40,195 nt of DNA from Polyangiaceae bacterium. Its GTDB lineage: Bacteria; Myxococcota_A; Polyangia; Polyangiales; Polyangiaceae. Positions 6,992 to 16,743 of the stretch are shown in pieces. The stretch covers positions 1-40,195 of the forward strand of contig JADLAB010000206.1 of the NCBI GenBank assembly GCA_020848455.1, written 5' to 3'. The notes under the pieces were generated by a model. It was not told the origin of the DNA and did no database searches. It was given only the letters and a program-made list of their open reading frames with translations. Made by a program: the position numbers and the translations under genes. How positions within the stretch are numbered: position 1 is the stretch's first letter; the number at the start of each line of letters is the position of its first letter.

Positions 6992-7741
6992 GTGGTCACG
7001 CACGACGAAGGACGACACCTCGAGCACACGCGGCGCTACTACGACGCCTTCTCGCGACGCTACGACGCGGCGCGCGGCGGGCGCGTTCCGGGCGGCTACC
7101 ACGACCTCGTGGACGACCTGGAGCTCGACTTCCTGTCGCGTCACGCCCGGGGCAAATCGGTGCTCGAAGTGGGCTGCGGCACCGGTCTGTTGCTCGAGCG
7201 GATGCGCGACTTCGCGGGTGATGCGCGCGGCATCGACCTGTCGCCGGGCATGCTCGAGCGCGCCCGCTCGCGCGGTCTGGACGTCGTCGAGGGGAGCGCG
7301 ACCTCCCTGCCCTTTGCGGATGCCTCGTTCGACGTGGCGTGCTCCTTCAAGGTGCTGGCGCACGTGCGCGACGTGCGTCGCGCGGTCGGGGAGATGCTGC
7401 GCGTCGTGCGGCCAGGCGGCGTGGTCGTCGCGGAGTTCTACAACGCTCGCAGCCTGCGCGCGCTCGTCAAGCGGCTCGGGCCTGCGGGTGCGGTGGCGCA
7501 CGACCGCGACGAGAGCGAGGTCTACACGCGCTTCGACACGCCCGACGAAGTGGCCGGCCTCTTCGCGGCGGCCGCGCGCATCATCGACCGGCGCGGCGTG
7601 CGCATCGTCACGCCGGCGGCCCGGGCGCTCGAGCTCCCGGTGGTCGGCGCCGCGTTGCGGCGCGCGGAGCAGCGGCTGTGCGACACGGTGCTGGCGCGCT
7701 ACGCCGGCTTCCTGAGCGTGGCGGCGCGCAAGCATGCCTGA
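6992..7741 (+). CDS. class I SAM-dependent methyltransferase (UbiE/Methyltransf_11 type)
   Basis: 249 aa from GTG 6992. The SAM-binding motif I is 'VLEVGCGTGLLLERM' (about residues 54-68). The acidic end of strand 2 is 'GIDLSPGMLERAR', followed by 'VEGSATSLPFADASFDVACSFKVLAHV' and 'LRVVRPGGVVVAEF'. This full series is typical of the Methyltransf_11/UbiE-like group acting on small molecules or lipids. The N terminus 'RRYYDAFSRRYDA' is the usual substrate-cap helix. The substrate cannot be read from the sequence. It is divergent from the DUF1285-like gene and convergent with the TPR-like gene. No signal peptide or membrane segment is seen, so it is cytoplasmic. Confidence 0.85.
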   Translation: MVTHDEGRHLEHTRRYYDAFSRRYDAARGGRVPGGYHDLVDDLELDFLSRHARGKSVLEVGCGTGLLLERMRDFAGDARGIDLSPGMLERARSRGLDVVEGSATSLPFADASFDVACSFKVLAHVRDVRRAVGEMLRVVRPGGVVVAEFYNARSLRALVKRLGPAGAVAHDRDESEVYTRFDTPDEVAGLFAAAARIIDRRGVRIVTPAARALELPVVGAALRRAEQRLCDTVLARYAGFLSVAARKHA

Positions 7742-7762
7742 GCGCCTGAGCCCACGCCGTCG

Positions 7763-8731
7763 CTAGAAGACGCCGCGCAAGCCGACGAACGCGCCGTCCG
7801 GTGACAGGCTCACGGTCGGTGCCGGGCGCAGCTCGGGGGGCAGCTCACGGGGACGCTGGGTGCTGCTCTCGTCCTCGAAGGCGACCTGTGCCTCGATGAT
7901 CCCCGTGACGACGAGCGCGAGCGTGCTGCCGAAGGACGCCCACTGAACCGCCCGGGCGACCTCGAAGTTGCGCTCCAGCTTCACGAGGTCGAGCTGGCCG
8001 TCGGCGACCGGCTCGCAGGGCACCACCTCGGCCCCGTTGCAGCGCGGCTGCGACACGGCCTGCGCGTAGTGCAAGGCGAGCCCGGCCGACACCACGGTCG
8101 AGGCGAGCGTCAGCGTCTCGCTCGTCGCGAAGAACGCCCCGAGCCCCGGCGCGTCGTTCTGGAACTGTCCGACGCCGAAGGGGATCGCGGCGATCCACCG
8201 CGAGCGCGACGCGACGACGGTCTCCTCGGCCGCCAGGGCCTCGAGCGCCGCGACCCGCTTCTTCTCGCGTTCGCGGGCCTCGCGGGCCTTGCGCTCGCGC
8301 TCGCGCTGGGCCTCGATCTTCTCGCGCATGATGCGCTCGAGCTCCTCGCGCAGCTCGGCGCGCACCTCGATCACGCGGTCGATGTAGGCCTGAGGGTAGA
8401 GGCCGGGGGTCGGGCTGTAGGTCGGGTCGGCGCGCAGCAGCGTGGCGATGGCGATCTTGCCCTCGTCGATGCGCTCGAGCGCGATGAGCGAGGCGGCGTT
8501 CATCTGGCTCGCCTCGAAGCGCAGGCGCTCGTCGCGCAGGTACTGCGCGCTCTGTCGGTCGAGCAGCGGCGTGAAGCGCGCGACCGCCTCGCCCCACTTG
8601 CCCTGGTCGAAGCGGCTCTTGGCGAGCTCGTAGTCTGCGAGCTCGTCGGCCTGCGCGCTCCTTGCCGGCACGAGCCCGAGCCCCCCGGCGAGGGCGAGGG
8701 CGAGCAGGATGGCGGCGCCTCGTTTCGGCAC
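7763..8731 (-). CDS. secreted TPR-like protein with coiled coil and membrane helices
   Basis: 322 aa from GTG 8731. A signal peptide ends near ARSAQA-D (about residue 28). The mature part begins 'LADYELAKSRFDQGKWGEAVARFTPLLD', a TPR-like helical pair, and continues with helical repeats. Then comes a strongly charged coiled coil, 'LERIMREKIEAQRERERKAREAREREKKR' (about 135-165). The C-terminal half has hydrophobic stretches around 'IPFGVGQFQN', 'TLTLASTVVSAGLALHY' and 'STLALVVTGIIEAQV', which could be membrane helices, and ends in a short beta-rich tail. This architecture is common next to Ser/Thr kinases in myxobacteria. It lies 57 bases downstream of the kinase gene on the same strand and is probably co-transcribed. 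The function is unknown; an envelope scaffold is a guess. Confidence 0.65.
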   Translation of the reverse strand: MPKRGAAILLALALAGGLGLVPARSAQADELADYELAKSRFDQGKWGEAVARFTPLLDRQSAQYLRDERLRFEASQMNAASLIALERIDEGKIAIATLLRADPTYSPTPGLYPQAYIDRVIEVRAELREELERIMREKIEAQRERERKAREAREREKKRVAALEALAAEETVVASRSRWIAAIPFGVGQFQNDAPGLGAFFATSETLTLASTVVSAGLALHYAQAVSQPRCNGAEVVPCEPVADGQLDLVKLERNFEVARAVQWASFGSTLALVVTGIIEAQVAFEDESSTQRPRELPPELRPAPTVSLSPDGAFVGLRGVF

Positions 8732-8788
8732 GACCGCCCTGGTGTATCGGAAATCCGACCGCGCGGGGAGATTTCGCCGCTCGCCCCC

Positions 8789-10789
<2,001 letters not shown>

Positions 10790-10985
10790 GACGGGGGACC
10801 CGGATCGCGTGGGCAAGGGGGCACGCAGCCGAGACCGATGCGGCTTGCTCCCGCCCTGGCACGACCACCGAGCACGAGGGTGAGCATGACATGGCGCGCC
10901 CTCCGGGCAAAAGGGGACGCTTCCGGCGCGCCCACGGCTCTGATACGTGGCCGCCTCGAGCGCGGTCCGCGCGCCGAGCCTCGCC

Positions 10986-12254
10986 ATGCTGCAACGAGAC
11001 CCTCTGGGACGCGCCGTCTTCGCCGGTGAGCCGCTCGTGGACCTCCTCGGGCGCGCCGCTTGCCCGACCCCCTGCTACGTGTACGACCTCGGGGCCATGG
11101 CCGCCGAGGCACGCGCCCTCGCCGCGGGCTTCGACGACGCCCCGCACCTCGTCGCCTACGCGGTCAAGGCGAACAGCGCGGGGCCGGTGGTGCGCGCGCT
11201 CGCGGCGGCCGGCTGCGGCTGCGAGGTGGGCTCGGCGGCGGAGCTCGAGCTCGCGCTGGCCAGCGGCGTCGCGCCGCGCGCCATCCTCTTCAGCGGCGTC
11301 GCCAAGAGCGACGCCGAGCTCGACCACGCCATCGGCGGCGACATCCTCGCCATCCAGCTCGACTCGGTGGGCGAGGTGGCGCGGGTGCGCGCGCGCGCCG
11401 TCGCGGCCGGCCGCCGAGCTCGCGTGACCCTGCGCGTGAACCCGGACGTCGAGGCCGACACCCACGCCCACATCGCGACCGGCCACGGTGAGGCGAAGTT
11501 CGGCATCGCGCTCGGCGACCTGCCCGAGGCGTGGGCGGAGCTCGCGCGCGCGCCCGAGCTCGAGCTGTGCGGGCTCGGCGGACACGTGGGCTCACAGCTC
11601 GTGAGCACCGACGCGTACCTGCGGGCCGCGGAGCGGCTCTTCGAGCTGGTGCGCGAGCGCGAGCGGGAGCACGGGCCGCTCGAGCTCGTCGATCTCGGTG
11701 GTGGCTTCGGCATCGACTACGGGCAGGGGTGCCCCGTGCGCCCCGCGGATTTCGCCCGCGGGATCCGCCGCCTGGCCGCCCGCATGGGCCTGGGCCCTCG
11801 GAGGCTCGTGGTCGAGCCCGGCCGCGCCCTCGTCGGGCCGTTCGGCGTCCTCGTCGCCGGGGTGCTCGCGACCAAGCGCTCCTACGCGCAGCGCTGGCTC
11901 ATGATCGACGCCGGCATGAACGACCTGTTGCGCCCCGCGCTCTACGGTGCGCGCCACCGGGTCGAGGCGCTCGACGCCGCGACGGGCAGCGCCCGAGCGA
12001 CGTACCGCGTGGTCGGTCCGGTGTGCGAGAGCGCCGACGATTTCGGCGCCTTCGAGCTCCCCGATCCACCGCCCGCGCGCGTGCTCATCCGGGACGCGGG
12101 CGCGTACGGCTACACGATGGCGAGCCACTACAACGGCCGTGCGCTACCCGCGGAGATCTTCGTCGGCCGGGGCGGCGCGCTCAGCGTCGGCCGGACGGGG
12201 AGCGCCGCCGACTGGGTGCGCTCGCGCGTCGACGTGCCCTCGCCACCGCTTTGA
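10986..12254 (+). CDS. lysA: diaminopimelate decarboxylase
   Basis: 422 aa. It removes CO2 from meso-diaminopimelate to give L-lysine, the last step of the pathway, with pyridoxal phosphate. The PLP lysine is in YAVKAN (Lys61). The substrate and cofactor motifs follow in order: 'CEVGSAAELELAL', 'HVGSQL', 'DLGGGFGIDY' (phosphate-binding Gly loop), 'EPGRALVG', 'GPVCESADDF' with the active-site Cys of the partner subunit (about residue 346), and 'DAGAYGYTMASHYNGR'. ATG 10986 is preferred; an in-frame GTG at 10947 would add 13 residues with no family likeness. It is divergent from the kinase gene and converges within 7 bases on the next gene. There is no lysine riboswitch-like leader in the short upstream gap. 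Confidence 0.95.
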   Translation: MLQRDPLGRAVFAGEPLVDLLGRAACPTPCYVYDLGAMAAEARALAAGFDDAPHLVAYAVKANSAGPVVRALAAAGCGCEVGSAAELELALASGVAPRAILFSGVAKSDAELDHAIGGDILAIQLDSVGEVARVRARAVAAGRRARVTLRVNPDVEADTHAHIATGHGEAKFGIALGDLPEAWAELARAPELELCGLGGHVGSQLVSTDAYLRAAERLFELVREREREHGPLELVDLGGGFGIDYGQGCPVRPADFARGIRRLAARMGLGPRRLVVEPGRALVGPFGVLVAGVLATKRSYAQRWLMIDAGMNDLLRPALYGARHRVEALDAATGSARATYRVVGPVCESADDFGAFELPDPPPARVLIRDAGAYGYTMASHYNGRALPAEIFVGRGGALSVGRTGSAADWVRSRVDVPSPPL

Positions 12255-12261
12255 TCGTCCG

Positions 12262-14472
12262 TCACGACCGCGAGCGGTTGTTGCGGATGTCGGAGGGACG
12301 CCAGGACACGCGACGGTTGGTCTCGCTGCGCTTCGGCGGCGGCATGCTCGCCGGTCGCGCGCGCTGCCGTCCATCCTCGAGCTGGACCTCCACCCCGAGG
12401 GCACGACAGCGGCGCACCAGCTTCTCGAGGTCGACGCCGGGGCCGAGCAGCAGGCCCGCGGGTGGCGACGGATCGACGAACAGCTCTGCGGTGGGTAACC
12501 GCGTACGCAGCAGCTCGCGCACCTCGGGGTCGTCGACCCAGAGGAAGCCGGAGGCGCCGACGAGCGTCGCGCGCCCCACCACCTCGCCGGCCTGCGTGAG
12601 CGCTTCGGCGAGCTCCGACGCGAGCGGAGCGAGCGCGGCGATGCGCTCGCGCATGGTGCTCGCCTCGACGCCCGCGGCCAGACCACGCGACACGGCGGGT
12701 GCCGCGAAGCAGAGCTCGAGCGTGGTGCCCACGGCGCCGACGTCGGCGAAGGCGCACAGGTCGAGGACCTGGTAGCAGCGCGCACCCTCGCCGACGGCGA
12801 GGGTGCGTCCGGCAGTGAACTCCGCGACGAAGGGGGGGGTCTCGGGCGGGACGGCCGCGAGCAGGGCGCGACCACGCCCCGTGAGGCGCACGCTGAGCGC
12901 GTCGGTGGACGCCGCAGCGTAGGCGCCGCTTCCGGTCGCGGTCCGGTTCCCCACCTCCTCGTCACCGACGTCGACGACGCCGAGCGCCGGCAGGGACTCG
13001 AGCAGGACGCGCCGCGCGACCTGCTGCACCACGGGCAGCGGCTGCCCCGTGCGCTGGGCCCAGCGCGCGAAGAGCCGCTCGAGGGCCGCCACGCGCCCAT
13101 CGGCGGCGAGGTAGCTCTCGAAGGCCGAGCACGGCACCCACAGGCCCTCGCCCAGGTCTCGCAGCGCCCCCAGGACCATCTCGCGCACCGCCGTGGCGGG
13201 GCTCGGGTCGCGGTGGTCGGCCGCCACGCGCAGGGTCTCCGCGTCGGAGCGCGCCTCGTCCCAGGCGCCACCCCGCCGCCACGTGTCGAAGAGCACCTGC
13301 GCGAGCTCGCGCAGCTCGAGCGAGCCGGGTGGCGTGGCGCGCGCGATGCCGGCCGGCTCCCAGAGCCCGACGGCGCGTGACAGGGCGCCGACGAGCGCCG
13401 TCGACTCGACGTCGCGCCCGAACCGCTGGGCGAGGCGCGCCACGAGCGAGCGCGGCGTGCCCACGCCGAACCGGAGCTCGGCGGAGAGCTCGCGCACGGC
13501 GAGGGCCAGCCCGAGCGCGAAGGGAGCGACCGGCGTCGAGAAGCGCGCGCGGCGCGGCAGGTGGTCCTCGGCGCGCACCGCCGAGCGGATGGTGCGGCGT
13601 CGCTGCTCCTGCGCGCTGCGCCGGGCCTCGCCGACCAGCACCGCGACCTCGGTCGGGATGACGTAGCGATTCGGGTGCAGGGGAAACAAGAGGCCGCGCT
13701 TCTCGAGGGAGAAAGCCGCGCCCCTGCGCCCGGCCGCGATCCCGTACACGCCGCGCACGCGCATGGGCTCGCGCTCGAGCTCCATGAGCTCCTGCGTGTC
13801 GACCTCGCCGCCCACCTGCTCGACCGCCTCGAGCAGCCGCCGCTCCTGGTGCGCGATGCGCTCGAGCTCGAGCCTCAGCACCTCCGGGTCGCCCAGGACC
13901 TCCCACGCGGCCTCGAGCGACAGCGCCAGCGGTGGCGTGCTCGGCCGGCCGAGGTAGTGGCTCGCAATCGCGCTCGCCGTCTCGAACGGCGCCTCGGACA
14001 GCAGGGCCCGCAGCGAGCGCGGATCCTCGCCGTCCCAGCCGCGCAGCTGCACGACGAAAGCCGTCGGCAGGACGAGCTCCACGCGGTCGCCGAGCACGCG
14101 CGCAAAGAGCAGCCCCCGCCGCACGAGCAGCTCGACGCCCGTGGGCAGGGCGTAGACGACGAGCGAGCCCCCCGCCTCGGCGACGCGGCGCAGGAGCTCC
14201 TCGCTCGCGGCGGGCAGCCGCGAAGGCTCGCGGATTTCCGGCAGGCGCACGAGCGCTCGCGCGGCCTGCGCCGGCGCATCGATGCGCTTCTGGGCGTCGA
14301 CGCGCACGCCCATGCGTTCCATGAGCGCGGCGAGCTCCTCGGCGCCGAGGCTGCGGAGCACGGACTCGAGGCGCCGCTCGGCGCGGGTGGACGGAGGTGC
14401 GGGCGCAACCCCGCTCACCGTGCCGGTCGCCACCGGTCGGTCGCCATCCGTGCTCTTTCGGGTGCGCTTCAC
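12262..14472 (-). CDS. large protein with helicase-associated (Helicase_C_3-like) C-terminal region
   Basis: 736 aa from GTG 14472. The protein is helical, Arg/Glu/Ala/Leu-rich and lacks Walker A and DEAD/DEAH motifs. The last about 230 residues ('FVAEFTAGRTLAVGEG', 'TTLELCFAAPAVSRGLAAG', 'EALTQAGEVVGRATLVGASGFLWVDDPEVRELLRTR', 'LLLGPGVDLEKLVRRCRALGVEV') follow the pattern of the 'helicase-associated' domain (Helicase_C_3), known in actinobacteria from proteins often encoded near XPB-type helicases. No XPB helicase is in the window. The middle includes 'RGLLFPLHPNRYVIPTEVAVLV', also a pattern of that family. The C-terminal tail is basic, so nucleic-acid binding is plausible. It is divergent from the HD phosphohydrolase gene. 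Its leader carries overlapping hairpins. The family assignment is from memory of the pattern and is moderate. Confidence 0.6.
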   Translation of the reverse strand: MKRTRKSTDGDRPVATGTVSGVAPAPPSTRAERRLESVLRSLGAEELAALMERMGVRVDAQKRIDAPAQAARALVRLPEIREPSRLPAASEELLRRVAEAGGSLVVYALPTGVELLVRRGLLFARVLGDRVELVLPTAFVVQLRGWDGEDPRSLRALLSEAPFETASAIASHYLGRPSTPPLALSLEAAWEVLGDPEVLRLELERIAHQERRLLEAVEQVGGEVDTQELMELEREPMRVRGVYGIAAGRRGAAFSLEKRGLLFPLHPNRYVIPTEVAVLVGEARRSAQEQRRRTIRSAVRAEDHLPRRARFSTPVAPFALGLALAVRELSAELRFGVGTPRSLVARLAQRFGRDVESTALVGALSRAVGLWEPAGIARATPPGSLELRELAQVLFDTWRRGGAWDEARSDAETLRVAADHRDPSPATAVREMVLGALRDLGEGLWVPCSAFESYLAADGRVAALERLFARWAQRTGQPLPVVQQVARRVLLESLPALGVVDVGDEEVGNRTATGSGAYAAASTDALSVRLTGRGRALLAAVPPETPPFVAEFTAGRTLAVGEGARCYQVLDLCAFADVGAVGTTLELCFAAPAVSRGLAAGVEASTMRERIAALAPLASELAEALTQAGEVVGRATLVGASGFLWVDDPEVRELLRTRLPTAELFVDPSPPAGLLLGPGVDLEKLVRRCRALGVEVQLEDGRQRARPASMPPPKRSETNRRVSWRPSDIRNNRSRS

Positions 14473-14477
14473 GGCGT

Positions 14478-14510
14478 GCTTGCCTCGTGGGGCAAGCCCA
14501 AGGCTTGCCC
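14478..14510 (-). promoter_or_regulatory. overlapping, mutually exclusive hairpins in the leader of the helicase-associated protein gene
   Basis: GCTTGCC (14478-14484), GGCAAGC (14491-14497) and a second GCTTGCC (14503-14509) can pair in two ways. The central arm forms either a 9-bp stem with the right copy (14490-14498 with 14502-14510, 3-base loop) or a 7-bp stem with the left copy. On the minus-strand transcript the left copy lies 6 bases before the GTG start at 14472, so the choice of stem could expose or hide the ribosome-binding region. No T-run follows. Confidence 0.45.
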
Positions 14511-14579
14511 ATCATGAAACCAGACGATAGTACCGCCAAGGGTCGCCGATAACAGCACAAAAGACCGCGCGGCCGTGGC

Positions 14580-14606
14580 GCACGTTACTACGCTACGCGT
14601 ACGTGC
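14580..14606. repeat. inverted repeat GCACGT/ACGTGC upstream of the HD gene
   Basis: Six-base arms GCACGT (14580-14585) and ACGTGC (14601-14606) are separated by 15 bases. The pair is centred about 60 bases upstream of the HD phosphohydrolase start in the divergent region. It is a possible regulator site; short arms make chance plausible. A TAGACT hexamer at 14641-14646, six bases before the GTG at 14653, is a candidate -10 element giving a leaderless transcript. Confidence 0.3.
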
Positions 14607-14652
14607 CCGCGTTTGGCATCGCGGAGCACGCGGGCTCGGATAGACTCCCGCC

Positions 14653-16038
14653 GTGATCCTCCGCGACCCCGTCCACGGCCTCGTGAGCTTCGAAGGCGAG
14701 GAGGAGCGTTGCGTGGTGCGGTTGCTCGGCACGCCCGAGGTGCAGCGCCTGCGGCGCATCCGCCAGCTCGGGCTCACGAGCCTCGCCTACCCCGGGGCCG
14801 AGCATACGCGCTTCGCGCACGCCATCGGCGCGGCTCACGTGATGCAGCTCTTCGTCGCCCGGCTGCGCCGCATCGACGGCGAGCTCCCGTTCTGGCAGCG
14901 GCTCACGAGCGAGCGCGCTCGCGACGCCATCGCGGCGGCGCTGCTCCACGACCTCGGGCACGGTCCGCTCTCGCACCTGTTCGAGGAAGCGCTCGCGTAC
15001 GCCCGGCCCGTGCGCGCGCTCGGCTCGCAGCCCGGCCAGGTCGGCCTGCCGGAGGAGCGGCGCAGGACGGGCTCGACCGAGGCTGGTTCCCTCCTCGAGC
15101 GCGCGCATCACGAGGACTGGACCGAGGCGATCCTCCTCGACCCCTCCACCGGCGTCGGGCGCGTGCTCCGCGCCGAGGACTCCGAGCTGCCGCGGCGCGT
15201 CGCAGGCCTCATCCGGGGCCGCCACGAGCTTCCGTACCTCGCGCGGGCGGTGAGCGGGACGTTCGACGTGGACCGCTGCGACTACCTGCTGCGCGACGCC
15301 CACGCCACCGGCGTGCGCTACGGCGAGCTCGACCTGCCGTGGCTCCTGCGCAGCCTGTGCTTCGCCGTGTCGCCGCACGGCGAGGCGCCCGGGCTCGGCA
15401 TCGACGGGCTCAAGGGCCTCGCGGCGATCGAGGCCTTCGTGATGGCGCGCCTCTTCATGTTCCAGCAGGTCTACTTCCACAAGGCGACCCGCGCCGCGGA
15501 GTGGATGCTGCAGGTGATCCTGCGCCGCGCCCTCGAGCTCCTGCGCGACGGGACGCCGCTCGAGTCGGTACCGGCCGCCTTCTACGCCTTCGCCGTGGGG
15601 CGCCAGCCCACGCTCGGCGAGTACCTCGCGCTCGACGATCTCACGCTGCTCACCGCGATCGACGCCTGGCAGGGGGCGGCCGATCCGATCCTGGCGGATC
15701 TGTGCCGGCGCCTGCGCGCGCGCGAGCTCTTCAAGACCTACGAGCTGCTCGGCGAGGCGGCCGCCCCGGATGCCGCTGGGCGGTGGCTGGCGCTCGCGCG
15801 CGACGTGGCGGTCGCGCGCGGCCTCGATCCCGAGGTGTACGTGGGGCTCGACGTCGCGCAGGACGTCCCCTACGGCGAGGACGGGTCGCTCGACATCGTC
15901 TTCCCGCGGGGAGCTACCCGGCGTCCCTCGGAGGTGTCGTTCGTGCTCGGCCGCCTCAAGGACGAGCCACTCCGCCGCGTGCGACTCATCTTCGCCAGTG
16001 AGCTCCGAGAAGCGGTGCACGCGGTCATGCAGTCATGA
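14653..16038 (+). CDS. HD-domain phosphohydrolase (SAMHD1/dGTPase-like, COG1078 type)
   Basis: 461 aa from GTG 14653. The start 'MILRDPVHGLVSF' and 'LRRIRQLGLTSLAYPGAEHTRFAHAIGAAHVM' are signatures of this family. Metal ligands can be placed as His56 (RFAH), His99-Asp100 (LLHDLGHGPLSH) and an Asp at about 207 (FDVDRCDYLLRDAHATGVRYG). Relatives hydrolyse deoxynucleoside triphosphates or act on other nucleotides. The motif set is complete, so it is probably active. It is cytoplasmic. Its stop overlaps the start of the next gene by four bases (ATGA), indicating translational coupling with a predicted exported protein, an odd pairing. It is divergent from the helicase-associated protein gene, which may hint at a shared nucleic-acid context. 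Confidence 0.87.
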   Translation: MILRDPVHGLVSFEGEEERCVVRLLGTPEVQRLRRIRQLGLTSLAYPGAEHTRFAHAIGAAHVMQLFVARLRRIDGELPFWQRLTSERARDAIAAALLHDLGHGPLSHLFEEALAYARPVRALGSQPGQVGLPEERRRTGSTEAGSLLERAHHEDWTEAILLDPSTGVGRVLRAEDSELPRRVAGLIRGRHELPYLARAVSGTFDVDRCDYLLRDAHATGVRYGELDLPWLLRSLCFAVSPHGEAPGLGIDGLKGLAAIEAFVMARLFMFQQVYFHKATRAAEWMLQVILRRALELLRDGTPLESVPAAFYAFAVGRQPTLGEYLALDDLTLLTAIDAWQGAADPILADLCRRLRARELFKTYELLGEAAAPDAAGRWLALARDVAVARGLDPEVYVGLDVAQDVPYGEDGSLDIVFPRGATRRPSEVSFVLGRLKDEPLRRVRLIFASELREAVHAVMQS

Positions 16039-16688
16039 CGGCGCGCGGGGCTCGCCGGACCGCGCTCCCCGAGGCCGTCGCAGCCGTCGTGGCGCTGGCG
16101 TGTCTCACGTCGGCGCGCGCGGCGCGCGCCGACGACGACGACGGACTCTACGGCCGCTTCGACGGCGACCTCATGCTGAGCGCGGAGGTGGGGCCCACCG
16201 AGTCCTTCCCCGGCGAGGCGTTGAGCGTGCGGCTCGGGCTCCACTACCTCGTCACGGCGGGTGTGTTCGCGGCGTACGACGAGAGCTTCGGTCTGTCCGC
16301 CCAGCCCGTGTGGCGCGCGTTCGCGGGCGGCGTCGAGCTGCGGCCGCTGTTCCTCGCGCGCTTCGCGACCGACTTCGAGCACGGGCCCGCCCTGCTCGAC
16401 CTCTTCGCGGACTCGTTCGCGCTCGCCCTCGGAGGCTACGTCGCGGAGCTGCCCCCGGGCTCGTGCGAGCCCCCGGTCCGTTGCCTCGACACGGGCCTCG
16501 TCGCCGCCGCCAGCATCGAGCTGCCGCTGCTGCCGCAGATCGACGGCCCCTTCCTCGCCGTGCGCACGTCGCTGCGCTGGAGCGAGCAGGAGGAGGTCGC
16601 GCTCGACGGCATGGTCGGGCTGACGCTCGGCTGGCACGGCATCGTGCCGACGCACCTCGTCGACGCTTCAGACCGGCTCGTGCCGTGA
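16035..16688 (+). CDS. secreted beta-barrel-like protein, unknown
   Basis: 217 aa from ATG 16035, overlapping the HD gene stop by four bases. A signal peptide with the cleavage pattern ARAARA-D ends near residue 33. The mature protein consists of alternating amphipathic beta strands ('LMLSAEVGPT', 'ALSVRLGLHYLVTAGVF', 'RAFAGGVELRPLFLARF', 'VRTSLRWSEQEEVALDGMVGLTLGWHGI'). This suggests a small outer-membrane barrel or a periplasmic beta protein. One Cys pair (CEPPVRC) could form a disulfide. It does not end with the usual C-terminal aromatic residue of Bam-inserted barrels, so the outer-membrane location is uncertain. I do not recognise a named family. Confidence 0.6.
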   Translation: MTARGARRTALPEAVAAVVALACLTSARAARADDDDGLYGRFDGDLMLSAEVGPTESFPGEALSVRLGLHYLVTAGVFAAYDESFGLSAQPVWRAFAGGVELRPLFLARFATDFEHGPALLDLFADSFALALGGYVAELPPGSCEPPVRCLDTGLVAAASIELPLLPQIDGPFLAVRTSLRWSEQEEVALDGMVGLTLGWHGIVPTHLVDASDRLVP

Positions 16689-16705
16689 GGACGTGCGAAG
16701 AGTCC

Positions 16706-16734
16706 TTCGACCGACGCGCTCCTTGGGCTAACAT
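16706..16734 (+). promoter_or_regulatory. candidate housekeeping-type promoter of the MYXO-CTERM gene
   Basis: TTCGAC (16706-16711) and TAACAT (16729-16734) are spaced by 17 bases, a good sigma-70 fit for this GC-rich DNA. The predicted transcript start, about 16741, is only a few bases before the ATG at 16744, so the message would be leaderless or nearly so. Confidence 0.5.
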
Positions 16735-16743
16735 GAACGGACG

